13,814 bases of DNA from NCBI RefSeq assembly GCF_001050015.1, contig NZ_CVTB01000317.1, positions 1 through 13,814 of the forward strand, in the 5' to 3' direction. This DNA is from Mycolicibacterium malmesburyense (GTDB lineage Bacteria; Actinomycetota; Actinomycetes; Mycobacteriales; Mycobacteriaceae). Made by a program: the position numbers and the translations under genes. The notes under the pieces were generated by a model that saw only the letters and a list, made by a program, of their open reading frames with translations, searched no databases and was not told where the DNA came from. Positions 6,901-13,762 of the stretch are shown here, piece by piece (position 1 is the first letter of the stretch; each line of letters begins with the position of its first letter).

Positions 6901-7857
6901 TTGGGCGGCGGCTGGATTCACGTGGCCAAGGCCACGATCGGTAAGCGGGCGTTCCTGGGCAACTCCGGCATCACCCAGCCGGGTCGCAAGGTTCCCGACG
7001 ACGGGCTGGTGGCGGTGTTGTCGGCGGCCCCGCACAAGGCCAAGGCGGGGTCGTCCTGGTTGGGCAGCCCACCGGTTCGGTTGCGCCGCAAGCCGACCGC
7101 CGCCGACGCGCTGCGCACGTTCCACCCCTCGGCGCGGCTGAAGCTGCTGCGCGGACTGGTCGAGTTGTGTCGGGCGGTACCGCTGATCGTGACGTTCGGC
7201 ATCGGGGTTGCGGTGCTGTTGACCCTGCAGTGGCTGGTCGTGGAGGCCGGCTGGGGGTGGGCCGCGCTGAGCGTCGGCCCGCTGCTGCTGATCGCCGGGG
7301 CGGTCGCCGGAACGGTGGCCGTGATCGCGAAATGGCTTGTGGTCGGTCGCATCGACCCGGGTGAGCATCCGCTCTGGTCGCCGTTCGTCTGGCGGAACGA
7401 GGTCTACGACACCTTCGTCGAGACCGTCGCCGCCCCGTGGTTCGCGCGCGCGGCCAGCGGCACGCCGGTGATGAACCTGTGGCTGCGGGCGCTGGGCGCC
7501 AAGATCGGCCGCGGCGTCTGGTGCGAGACCTACTGGCTGCCCGAGGCCGACCTGGTCACGCTCGAAGAGGGCGTCGCGGTCAACCGTGGCTGCGTGGTGC
7601 AGACGCATCTGTTCCACGACAGGATCATGCGGATGGACCGTGTTGCGCTGGAACGGGGTTCGACGTTGGGCGCACATGGTGTGGTGCTGCCCGCGGCGCG
7701 CATCGGCGCCGGGGCCACCGTGGGCCCGGCCTCACTGGTCATGCGGGGCGACGAGGTGCCCGCGTCGACCCGATGGCAGGGCAACCCGATCGCACCGTGG
7801 CGCACGCGCAAGAAGCGCGGCGCGTCGGCACCTGCGACCGAAGAAACCGCCGCGTGA
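3958..7857 (+). CDS. Pls/PosA-type single-module peptide synthetase: candidate cationic poly(amino acid), probably polylysine, synthetase
   Basis: 1299 residues from GTG 3958; the open frame to 3820 has no family-like sequence. Adenylation domain about 25-490: P-loop-like FTSGSTGTPKG (156-166), YGPTE (295-299), YRSGD (376-380), core Lys483 in TSGK. Carrier domain about 505-572 with phosphopantetheine Ser536 in LGGGSL. There follow three repeats of two membrane helices (about 594-623/632-660, 824-855/864-895, 1071-1095/1100-1128), each pair followed by a left-handed beta-helix domain (about 694-805, 925-1040, 1150-1285) opening with RALGxKxGxG. No classical HHxxxDG condensation domain or thioesterase is present. 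This is the order and nearly the length I recall for Streptomyces epsilon-poly-L-lysine synthetase. Specificity residues read D-A-E-S-I-G-T-V-V-K, close to a lysine code. It is expected in the membrane, joining activated amino acids through side-chain amides. It is the first gene of a tightly packed operon. Confidence 0.88.
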   Translation: MTGELRQEIPAQYLLSPFAPEPRTLIDILYETASRYPEAPAIDDGNVQLTYAELISDIEDSVRWLAARGIGRGDRIGIRMASGSYALYVAILAVLATGAAYVPVDADDPAERAELVFSEANVVAIITEAGLSRGPGSSRGWRAAAPLGRDDAWIIFTSGSTGTPKGVAVTHRSAAAFVDAEARLFLQENPLGPGDRVLAGLSVAFDASCEEMWLAWRHGACLVPAPRSMVRSGMDLGPWLVARDITVVSTVPTLAALWPAEALEAVRLLIFGGEACPPELSERLAVEGREVWNTYGPTEATVVACAARLSGGDPVAIGLPLVGWDLAVVDWHGEPVPYGAVGQLIIGGVGLARYLDPDKDAEEYAAMPSLGWKRAYRSGDLVRLESDGLYFVGRVDDQVKLGGRRIELGEVDTALVNLPGVSGGAAAVRRTAGGTPLLVGYVASADPAFDIAKARVSLAETLPAPLVPRLVLVDELPTRTSGKVDREALPWPVDVGDDEGAQLTGTMRWLAGLWRDVLAAPVAGPEADFFALGGGSLSAAQLVAAVRRRHPQVTVADLYDHPRLGSLAGFLDELDPPPQVQPREVKPTSRLTQTVQAALSLPLAALSGLQWVVWLAVANNVLAGFVPWTAPLNWWWVGVGFLVFVTPLGRMGIAALCARLLLDGLRPGTYRRGGPVHLRVWFAERLAEASGAENLAGAPWLVYYARALGNKVGKGVDLHSAPPVTGMLKLGHRSSIEPEVDLCGHWVDGDLFHVGPITVGNDATVGARTTLLPGAVVGKNADVAPGSGVVGKVKNGQYWKGSPAVKSGKARHPWPQHRPPRAPLWVAVYGITSILLGGLPLLAIAAGLAVVGYGVRNTDSVVDAILPAALWTPAATLVAAFAYAALTVVGVRLLSLGLREGYHPVRSRTGWQLWATERLMDAARTYLFPIYASLLTPWWLRALGAKVGRGTEISTALFTPKFTVVEDGAFLADDTMVASYELGGGWIHVAKATIGKRAFLGNSGITQPGRKVPDDGLVAVLSAAPHKAKAGSSWLGSPPVRLRRKPTAADALRTFHPSARLKLLRGLVELCRAVPLIVTFGIGVAVLLTLQWLVVEAGWGWAALSVGPLLLIAGAVAGTVAVIAKWLVVGRIDPGEHPLWSPFVWRNEVYDTFVETVAAPWFARAASGTPVMNLWLRALGAKIGRGVWCETYWLPEADLVTLEEGVAVNRGCVVQTHLFHDRIMRMDRVALERGSTLGAHGVVLPAARIGAGATVGPASLVMRGDEVPASTRWQGNPIAPWRTRKKRGASAPATEETAA

Positions 7858-9185
7858 CGAGAAGCAAGAAGAAATCGACACCGGTCATCGACCCCTACCT
7901 GCCCTCCAGCGGCAACTTCGGTTATCGCGTCTCCCGCTACGAACTCGACCTCGAGTACAAGGTGGCCATCAACCGGCTCGCGGGCACGGCGACGATCACG
8001 GCGGTGACACTGGCCACGTTGCGCACCTTCACCCTCGACCTCGCCGACACCATGTCGGTGACAAAGCTGACCGTCAACGGCGTTCGGCCACAACAGTTCC
8101 GAACATCGGGGGGCAAGCTGCACGTCACACTGCGCGAGCCGCTGCCCACCGGTGCGGCGATGACCATCGTCGTGCGGTACGGAGGGTCGCCCCGGCCTCT
8201 CCGTTCGTTATGGGGCGACGTGGGTTTCGAGGAATTGACCGACGGCGCCCTGGTGGCCGGCCAGCCGAACGGTGCGCAGACCTGGTTTCCCTGTGACGAC
8301 CACCCGAGCGCCAAGGCGAGCTTTCGCATCCGGATCGCGGCCGAGAGCCCGTACCGCGTGGTCGCCAACGGCGAGTTGGTGTCCCGGCGAGCGCGGGCGG
8401 GCATGACGGCCTGGACGTACGAGTTGCCCGAGCCGACCTCGACCTACCTGTTCACCCTGCAGATCGGGTTGTACGAGCGCCTTCGACTGGCCAAGAACGG
8501 GGTTCCGATTCACGCGGTGCTTCCAACCCGGTTGCGCGAGAACTTCGAACACGACTTCTCCCATCAACCCCAGATGATGCAGCTGTTCGTCAAGCTGTTC
8601 GGTGACTATCCCCTGAGTGAGGGATACACGGTCGTGGTGACCGACGACGACCTCGAGATTCCGCTGGAGGCACAGGGGATCTCGATCTTCGGAGCCAACC
8701 ACTGCGACGGTGAGCGCGGCGCCGAGCGTCTGATCGCGCACGAACTCGCACACCAGTGGTTCGGCAATGCGGTGACCGCCAGGCGGTGGCGGCACATCTG
8801 GCTGCACGAGGGATTCGCGTGCTACGCCGAGTGGTTGTGGTCGGAGAATTCCGGCGGCCGCAGTGCCGAAGAGTGGGCGCGGCATTACCACCGGCGCCTC
8901 GCGGAGTCGCCGCAGAACCTCGTGCTCGCCGATCCCGGGCCGCGCGACATGTTCGACGACCGCGTCTACAAGCGCGGAGCCCTGACGTTGCACATGTTGC
9001 GGCGCCGGCTCGGGGACGACGGCTTTTTCGCGCTGCTGCGGGACTGGACCGGCCGCTACCGCCACAGCACCGTGGTGACCGACGATTTCACCGGGCTGGC
9101 ATCGCATTACGCCACCGAGTCGTTGCGCCCGCTGTGGGACGGCTGGCTGTATTCCAGCGAACTACCACAACTGGATCCGCCGTGA
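7854..9185 (+). CDS. M1-family zinc metallopeptidase, candidate polymer-degrading aminopeptidase
   Basis: 443 residues. GTG 7854 overlaps the synthetase stop (GTGA), so the two are probably translationally coupled. Zinc site: HELAH at 296-300 and Glu319 exactly 18 residues after the second His, in the gluzincin pattern HEXXH-18-E. Tyr372 in VYKRGALTLH is the likely transition-state Tyr. An N-terminal beta-rich domain (about 25-205) precedes the catalytic domain. The long helical C-terminal domain of full-size aminopeptidases is missing. The substrate-binding motif usually written GAMEN or GGMEN reads PLEAQGISIFG (270-280), keeping the Glu but not the rest. There is no signal peptide or membrane segment, and the N-terminus is Lys-rich (TRSKKKS). 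In polylysine producers I recall an M1-type polymer-degrading enzyme (Pld) associated with Pls. The shared operon suggests this one trims or recycles the product, or protects the cell; general peptide turnover is the alternative. Confidence 0.9.
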   Translation: MTRSKKKSTPVIDPYLPSSGNFGYRVSRYELDLEYKVAINRLAGTATITAVTLATLRTFTLDLADTMSVTKLTVNGVRPQQFRTSGGKLHVTLREPLPTGAAMTIVVRYGGSPRPLRSLWGDVGFEELTDGALVAGQPNGAQTWFPCDDHPSAKASFRIRIAAESPYRVVANGELVSRRARAGMTAWTYELPEPTSTYLFTLQIGLYERLRLAKNGVPIHAVLPTRLRENFEHDFSHQPQMMQLFVKLFGDYPLSEGYTVVVTDDDLEIPLEAQGISIFGANHCDGERGAERLIAHELAHQWFGNAVTARRWRHIWLHEGFACYAEWLWSENSGGRSAEEWARHYHRRLAESPQNLVLADPGPRDMFDDRVYKRGALTLHMLRRRLGDDGFFALLRDWTGRYRHSTVVTDDFTGLASHYATESLRPLWDGWLYSSELPQLDPP

Positions 9186-10459
9186 CCGACACGGGCGCGC
9201 CCTTCGATCCGCTCACCGCGAGCGGCGCATCGACGACCGGTCCTGCCGCGCGCGGCAGCGTCGTCCGCGTCGGCGCGGCCACCGCCGTCATCGCGGTCTG
9301 CGGTTACGCCGTGCTCTATCTGGCCGCCCGTGACCTCGAGCCCGCCGGGTTCTCACTGTTCGCGGTGTTCTGGGGTGCGTTCGGTCTGGTCTCGGGGGCG
9401 ACGGGCGGCCTGTTGCAGGAGGCCACCAGGGAGGCCCGGTCCGCCGCGCACGTGGACGCGCGACGAGGTCCCCATACTCGCCCGATGTGGGTGGCCGCCG
9501 GCGTGGGTGCGGTAGCGGCCGCGGTGATCGCGCTCAGCTCGCCGCTGTGGTCCGGGCACGTGTTCGTCGAGTCGCGGTGGCTCTCGGTAACGCTGCTCGC
9601 GATCGGCTTGGCGCTGTTCTGTTTGCACTCAACGCTTTTGGGCATGCTGGCGGGCCAGGACAGGTGGACGGCCTACGGATCGCTGATGGTGACCGACGCG
9701 AGCCTTCGGTTGCTGGTCGCCGTGGCGACTTTTCTCGTCGGCTGGGGGTTGGCCGGTTACCTGTGGGCCACGGTGGCCGGCGCGGTCGCGTGGCTGATCA
9801 TGCTGCTCGTCTCCCCGGCCTCCCGGCGCGCCGCGAGCCTGCTGACGCCGGTCGGCACCGTGTCCTTCCTGCGCGGCGCATCCCACTCCATCACCGCGGC
9901 GAGTGCCAGCGCGATCCTGGTCATGGGGTTCCCGGTGCTGCTGCAGGCCACCTCGGGCGACCTCGGCGCGGCCGGCGGCATCGTGATCCTGGCCGTCACG
10001 CTGACGCGGGCGCCGCTGCTCGTTCCGCTGACCGCGATGCAGGGCAACCTCGTGGCTCACTTCGTGGACCAACGAACGCATCGGGTGCGGGCGCTGGTGA
10101 CCCCGGCCGCCATCGTGATCGGTGTGGGCCTGGCCGGTGTGCTGGTCGCCTGGGCCGCCGGACCGTGGCTGCTGCGCAGCGCGTTCGGCGCCGAATACCG
10201 CGCGGACGGCGCGCTGTTGGCGTGGTTGACGGGCGGGGCGATCGCGGTGTCGCTGCTCACGCTCACCGGGGCGGCGGCGGTGGCGGCCGCACTGCACCGC
10301 GCGTACTCGGTGGGCTGGGTGTCGGCGACCGTCGCGTCGACATTGTTGCTGCTGCTACCGCTCGATCTCGAGACCCGCACGGTCGTCGCGCTGTTGTGCG
10401 GTCCGGTGGTCGGCATCGCCGTGCACCTGTTCGCGCTCTCGCGTGGGCGCGCGTCGTGA
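9182..10459 (+). CDS. Polytopic membrane protein, MOP-type flippase/polysaccharide exporter-like
   Basis: 425 residues from GTG 9182, which overlaps the peptidase stop by 4 bases (GTGA). After a Thr/Ser/Ala-rich N-terminus of about 28 residues, some eleven or twelve hydrophobic segments fill the protein, with short Arg-rich loops such as EATREARSA and PASRRAA. The even spacing of helices and the LGMLAGQDRW and GAEYRADGALLAW stretches fit the multidrug/oligosaccharidyl-lipid/polysaccharide (MOP) superfamily, which holds Wzx and MurJ flippases. I recall a similar integral membrane protein (Rv3630-type, about 430 residues) near ppa and galE1 in M. tuberculosis, so the gene may be ancestral at this locus. 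The role could be flipping a lipid-linked sugar, or export of the product of the upstream genes. Family placement is moderate, substrate unknown. No transporter ATPase is present. Confidence 0.75.
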   Translation: MTDTGAPFDPLTASGASTTGPAARGSVVRVGAATAVIAVCGYAVLYLAARDLEPAGFSLFAVFWGAFGLVSGATGGLLQEATREARSAAHVDARRGPHTRPMWVAAGVGAVAAAVIALSSPLWSGHVFVESRWLSVTLLAIGLALFCLHSTLLGMLAGQDRWTAYGSLMVTDASLRLLVAVATFLVGWGLAGYLWATVAGAVAWLIMLLVSPASRRAASLLTPVGTVSFLRGASHSITAASASAILVMGFPVLLQATSGDLGAAGGIVILAVTLTRAPLLVPLTAMQGNLVAHFVDQRTHRVRALVTPAAIVIGVGLAGVLVAWAAGPWLLRSAFGAEYRADGALLAWLTGGAIAVSLLTLTGAAAVAAALHRAYSVGWVSATVASTLLLLLPLDLETRTVVALLCGPVVGIAVHLFALSRGRAS

Positions 10460-10489
10460 AGCCGGTTCGGAACCGAGGCCGCCGATCCG

Positions 10490-10495
10490 TATGCT
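10490..10495 (+). promoter_or_regulatory. Possible internal promoter (-10) for galE
   Basis: TATGCT fits TANNNT and lies in the 64-base gap between the flippase stop and the galE ATG, with about 28 bases to the start. Upstream is a small inverted repeat CGGTT-CGG-AACCG (10463-10475), which overlaps a poor -35 (TTCGGA, 18-base spacing). It could allow galE to be expressed apart from the synthetase operon. Confidence 0.3.
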
Positions 10496-10523
10496 GGCCC
10501 CGTTCTACGGTGAGGAAGATCGA

Positions 10524-11501
10524 ATGACTTGGCTGGTGACCGGCGGCGCGGGATACATCGGTTCCCATGTGGTGCGCGCCTTGTCGGGTGCCGACATGCC
10601 CGTGGTGGTGATCGACGACCTGTCGACCGGACTCGAGCGATTCGTCCCTGCGACGGTCCCGCTGGTACGCGGCACCCTGCTCGACGGCGAGCTGGTCACC
10701 CGCACGCTCGACGAGCACCGCGTCGACGGCGTGATCCACATCGCGGGTTTCAAGTACGCCGGTGTCTCGGTGCAGCGGCCGCTGCACACCTATGAGCAGA
10801 ACGTCTCGGCGATGGTCACGCTGCTCAAGGCGATGGATGCCGTCGGCACGGACAAGATCGTGTTCTCCTCCAGCGCCGCCACCTATGGCACCCCGGATGT
10901 CGACACCGTCACCGAGCAGACTCCGACGGCGCCCGAATCGCCGTACGGGGTCAGCAAGTTGGTGGGCGAGTGGATGATTCGCGACGCCGCACGCGCGTCC
11001 GGGTTGGGGCACACCAGCCTGCGGTACTTCAACGTCGTGGGATCGGGGTCGGCGGACCTGTTCGACGTCAGCCCCCACAACCTCTTTCCGCTGGTGTTCG
11101 ACATGCTGTGCCGCGACGAGACCCCGAGGATCAACGGCGCCGACTATCCCACGCCGGACGGGACGTGTGTGCGCGACTACGTCCACGTCTCGGACCTCGC
11201 GCTGGCCCACGTCGCCGCCGCGCGTCGACTGGTGAGCGGCGAACCGATCGAGCCCGTCTACAACCTCGGCAGCGGCAGCGGAACCTCCGTGCGCGAGATC
11301 ATGACGACGATCCGCGACGTCACCGGTTTCGATTTCGAGCCCGTCATCGGTCCGCACCGCCCCGGCGACCCCGCCCGCATCGTCGCCTCGGGCGACCTGG
11401 CCGCACGCGACCTCGACTGGCGCATGCGGCATTCGTTGGAGGAGATGGTGCGGTCGGCATGGATCGCTCGCCGGCAAGCAGGGGATGCGTATCCGCGGTA
11501 A
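10524..11501 (+). CDS. galE: UDP-glucose 4-epimerase (extended short-chain dehydrogenase family)
   Basis: 325 residues from ATG 10524. GAGGA about 7 bases before it sets the start; the frame is open upstream to 10443 but overlaps the flippase gene. The NAD-binding loop GGAGYIGS is at 7-14, the active site is Ser117 with Tyr141-x-x-x-Lys145 (YGVSK), and YFNVVG is at 168-173. DYPTPDGTCVRDYVHVSDLA (207-226) is the GalE-type sugar-nucleotide segment. The enzyme interconverts UDP-glucose and UDP-galactose in the cytosol, feeding galactan and other envelope glycans in mycobacteria. The segment HIAGFKYAGVS (72-82) matches the family. It lies 64 bases after the flippase gene and overlaps the next gene by 17 bases. 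It could also act on N-acetylated UDP sugars; sequence alone does not exclude this. Confidence 0.9.
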   Translation: MTWLVTGGAGYIGSHVVRALSGADMPVVVIDDLSTGLERFVPATVPLVRGTLLDGELVTRTLDEHRVDGVIHIAGFKYAGVSVQRPLHTYEQNVSAMVTLLKAMDAVGTDKIVFSSSAATYGTPDVDTVTEQTPTAPESPYGVSKLVGEWMIRDAARASGLGHTSLRYFNVVGSGSADLFDVSPHNLFPLVFDMLCRDETPRINGADYPTPDGTCVRDYVHVSDLALAHVAAARRLVSGEPIEPVYNLGSGSGTSVREIMTTIRDVTGFDFEPVIGPHRPGDPARIVASGDLAARDLDWRMRHSLEEMVRSAWIARRQAGDAYPR

Positions 11502-13275
11502 GTTCGCGCCGGGCAACTGGGTCGCTCGCACCGCCGTCGTCCTGATCGCCGTGCAGTTGGCGATCCGGGCGGTGCTGGCGTTCGGCGGCTACTTCTATTG
11601 GGACGACCTGATCCTGATCGGCCGCGCGGGCACGCAACCGCTCCTCTCACCGGAGTACCTGTTCGACGACCACGACGGCCACGTCATGCCCGCGGCGTTC
11701 CTCGTGGCGGGCGCCATCACGCTTCTCGCGCCGCTGAACTGGGTCGGCCCGGCGATCAGCCTGGTCGTTCTGCAGGTGTTGGTGTCGCTGGCATTGCTGC
11801 GCACGCTGCACGTCATCCTCGGATGGCGGCCAGTGCTGTTGCTGCCGTTGACATTCGCGTTGTTCACGCCGTTGGCGGTACCCGGATTCGCGTGGTGGGC
11901 GGCGGCCCTGAACTCGTTGCCGATGCTGGCGGCGATGGCGTGGGTCTGCGGCGACGCGATCCTTCTCGTCCGCACCGGCGACCGGCGCCACGCGGTGCGG
12001 GCGTTGGCGGTCTACCTCGGAGGGCTGCTGTTCTTCGAGAAGGCGGCGGTGATTCCTTTCGTCGCGTTCGCGGTGACGGCGCTGCTGGCCCACGTGACCG
12101 AGACGGGGTCGGTGAAAGCGGTGTGGCGCCGGGGTATTCGCCTGTGGGTTCCATCGCTGGTGATCACCGCGGCTTGGGTCGGCGTGTACCTGATGGTGGT
12201 CGATCAGAAGCGGTGGACCCTCGATCTGCCGATGACGTGGGACCTGCTCGCGAGATCGGTGACCCACGGGATCGTGCCGGGATTGGTCGGCGGTCCGTGG
12301 GATTGGCAGCGTTGGGCGCCTGCGTCGCCGTGGGGCACCCCGCCGGTGACGGTGATGGTGCTGGGTTGGGTGGTCCTGGCCGCGGTGGTGGCGCTCACGA
12401 TGCTGCGCAAGCGGCGGTTGACCGCGGTGTGGCTGGTGGCGGCCGGGTACGCGGTGGGCTGTCAGATCCCGATCTACCTCATGCGCTCGTCGCAGTTCAC
12501 CGCGCTGGAACTGGCGCAGGCCCTGCGTTATCTGCCCGATCTGGTCATCGTGCTGGCGCTGCTGGCCGCGGTGGGGTTGTGCGCGCCGAACCGGGAGGGG
12601 ACGCGATGGCTGGACGCTTCGCGACCCCGCACAGCGCTGATCTGTGCGTTCACCGCGGCATTCGTCGCCAGCAGTCTGTACTCGACGGCGTCCTTCCTGA
12701 CGGTGTGGCGAGACGACCCGGCGCGGACGTATCTACGAAATGCGTTGCCGGGCTTGGCCCATGCCGCACGGATGTCGAATGCGCCGATGCTCGACCAGGA
12801 GGTCGACCCGATGGTGCTGCAGCGGGTGGTCGGGCCGGAGAACCGGGCCAGCCACATGTTCGCCTTGGTGCGCGATCGTCCCGAATTCGCTTCGGCCACC
12901 GACGAATTACGGATGCTCGATCACGTGGGGCGGGTCGTCGACGCCAAGGTGACCTGGGTTCGCAGCATCGCGCCGGGACCACATCCGGACTGTGGATACC
13001 TCGTGCAGCCGGAGGTTCCCGTCCGCATGCCGCTGGACGGGCCGCTGCTACCTGCGGACTGGACGGCCGAGATCAACTACCTGGCCAACAGCGACGGTTC
13101 GATGACGATGTCGCTGTCGGAGGGCATCGAGGTCAGGGTGCCGGTGCGACCGGGACTGAACCGGGTGTTCGTCCGGTTGCCGGGTGCGGGCGACGCAATC
13201 GACGTCCGTGCGAACACGGCCGCGCTGTCGGTGTGCATCGCATCGGGACCCGTCGGCTTCGTTGCGCCGAGGTAG
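11485..13275 (+). CDS. Large polytopic membrane protein with extracytoplasmic C-terminal domain, GT-C glycosyltransferase-like
   Basis: 596 residues from ATG 11485, which overlaps the end of galE by 17 bases; an AGGGG patch directly before the ATG is the only ribosome site. About ten or eleven membrane helices cover residues 13-400. The first helix is followed by YFYWDDLILIGRA (37-49) with Asp40-Asp41, then FDDHDGHVMPA (60-70). Paired acidic residues in the first outside loop are a GT-C signature (lipid-phosphosugar-using transferases). After the last helix (about 381-400), about 190 residues form a soluble, beta-rich domain with few Cys, probably outside. I recall a membrane protein of nearly this length next to galE1 in M. 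tuberculosis (Rv3635, 591 residues, function unknown), likely its orthologue. It may add sugars to an envelope polymer. The membrane topology is firm; the enzyme class is inferred. Confidence 0.8.
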   Translation: MRIRGKFAPGNWVARTAVVLIAVQLAIRAVLAFGGYFYWDDLILIGRAGTQPLLSPEYLFDDHDGHVMPAAFLVAGAITLLAPLNWVGPAISLVVLQVLVSLALLRTLHVILGWRPVLLLPLTFALFTPLAVPGFAWWAAALNSLPMLAAMAWVCGDAILLVRTGDRRHAVRALAVYLGGLLFFEKAAVIPFVAFAVTALLAHVTETGSVKAVWRRGIRLWVPSLVITAAWVGVYLMVVDQKRWTLDLPMTWDLLARSVTHGIVPGLVGGPWDWQRWAPASPWGTPPVTVMVLGWVVLAAVVALTMLRKRRLTAVWLVAAGYAVGCQIPIYLMRSSQFTALELAQALRYLPDLVIVLALLAAVGLCAPNREGTRWLDASRPRTALICAFTAAFVASSLYSTASFLTVWRDDPARTYLRNALPGLAHAARMSNAPMLDQEVDPMVLQRVVGPENRASHMFALVRDRPEFASATDELRMLDHVGRVVDAKVTWVRSIAPGPHPDCGYLVQPEVPVRMPLDGPLLPADWTAEINYLANSDGSMTMSLSEGIEVRVPVRPGLNRVFVRLPGAGDAIDVRANTAALSVCIASGPVGFVAPR

Positions 13276-13300
13276 TCCCCGGCCATGTCACGCTGTGGGA

Positions 13301-13672
13301 ATGACAGACATTCGTGAGCAGGGCATGCAGGTTTTCCGCGAGTTGCTTCCGGGAGTCCTTCCCGACGGCGACGTCGAACTGCCGACGGAATCGTTCGGCG
13401 GCGAGATGCTCGGCCTCGCAATGGACAACGTGTTCGGTCGGCTCTGGACCCGCGAGGGCCTGAGCCGCCGCGACCGCAGCCTCATCACGCTCGGCATCCT
13501 CGTCGCGCTGCGCGCCGAGGACGAGCTGCGGATCCACGTCCAGATCGCGCGCAACAACGGGCTGACCGACGACGAGATCGCCGAACTCATCTACCACTGC
13601 ACCGGCTACGCCGGTTTCCCCGCCGCCAATTCGGCGATGAAGGTCGCTCACGAGGTGTTGCAGAACGCGTGA
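13301..13672 (+). CDS. Carboxymuconolactone decarboxylase-family protein
   Basis: 123 residues, the usual length for single-domain members. Family features: LSRRDRSLITLGILVALRAEDELRIHV (54-80), with Glu75 and His79 where the family has its conserved Glu/His, then NNGLTDDEIAELIYH (85-99) and YAGFPAANSAM (103-113). The CxxC pair of the AhpD peroxidase branch is absent, so it resembles the PcaC-like or general CMD branch rather than alkyl hydroperoxidase. It is cytosolic and probably oligomeric. PcaC acts in protocatechuate breakdown, but no other pathway genes are here, so the substrate is unknown. ATG 13301 lies 25 bases after the GT-C-like gene; only a weak GTGGGA precedes it. It may be read from the upstream operon or from a promoter inside it. 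It converges on the tRNA gene. Confidence 0.85.
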   Translation: MTDIREQGMQVFRELLPGVLPDGDVELPTESFGGEMLGLAMDNVFGRLWTREGLSRRDRSLITLGILVALRAEDELRIHVQIARNNGLTDDEIAELIYHCTGYAGFPAANSAMKVAHEVLQNA

Positions 13673-13686
13673 GGCGTCAAACGGTG

Positions 13687-13762
13687 TGGAGCCACCTAGG
13701 AGAATCGAACTCCTGACCTGCTCATTACGAGTGAGCCGCTCTGCCGACTGAGCTAAGGTGGC
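13687..13762 (-). tRNA. tRNA-Thr, anticodon CGT
   Basis: Read on the minus strand. The acceptor arm GCCACCT/AGGTGGC pairs over 7 bp, the D arm is GCTC...GAGC, the anticodon stem is GCTCA/TGAGC with loop CTCGTAA (anticodon CGT, reading ACG threonine codons), and the T arm is AGGAG-TTCGATT-CTCCT. The discriminator is T and the 3' CCA is encoded (13687-13689). All arms are intact. The gene faces the CMD gene with 14 bases between. In the 52 bases upstream (13763-13814) I see no clear promoter and no gene. Confidence 0.97.

Noticed and set aside
6361..7677. 438-codon open frame on the minus strand inside the synthetase gene
   Set aside because: Arg/Gln/His-rich without any recognisable motif, and opposite to a well-supported coding frame.
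10469..10493. ECF-sigma type promoter (GGAACC ... CGTATG) ahead of galE
   Set aside because: The spacer is only 13 bases, too short for SigE/SigH-type promoters, and the -10 part does not match.
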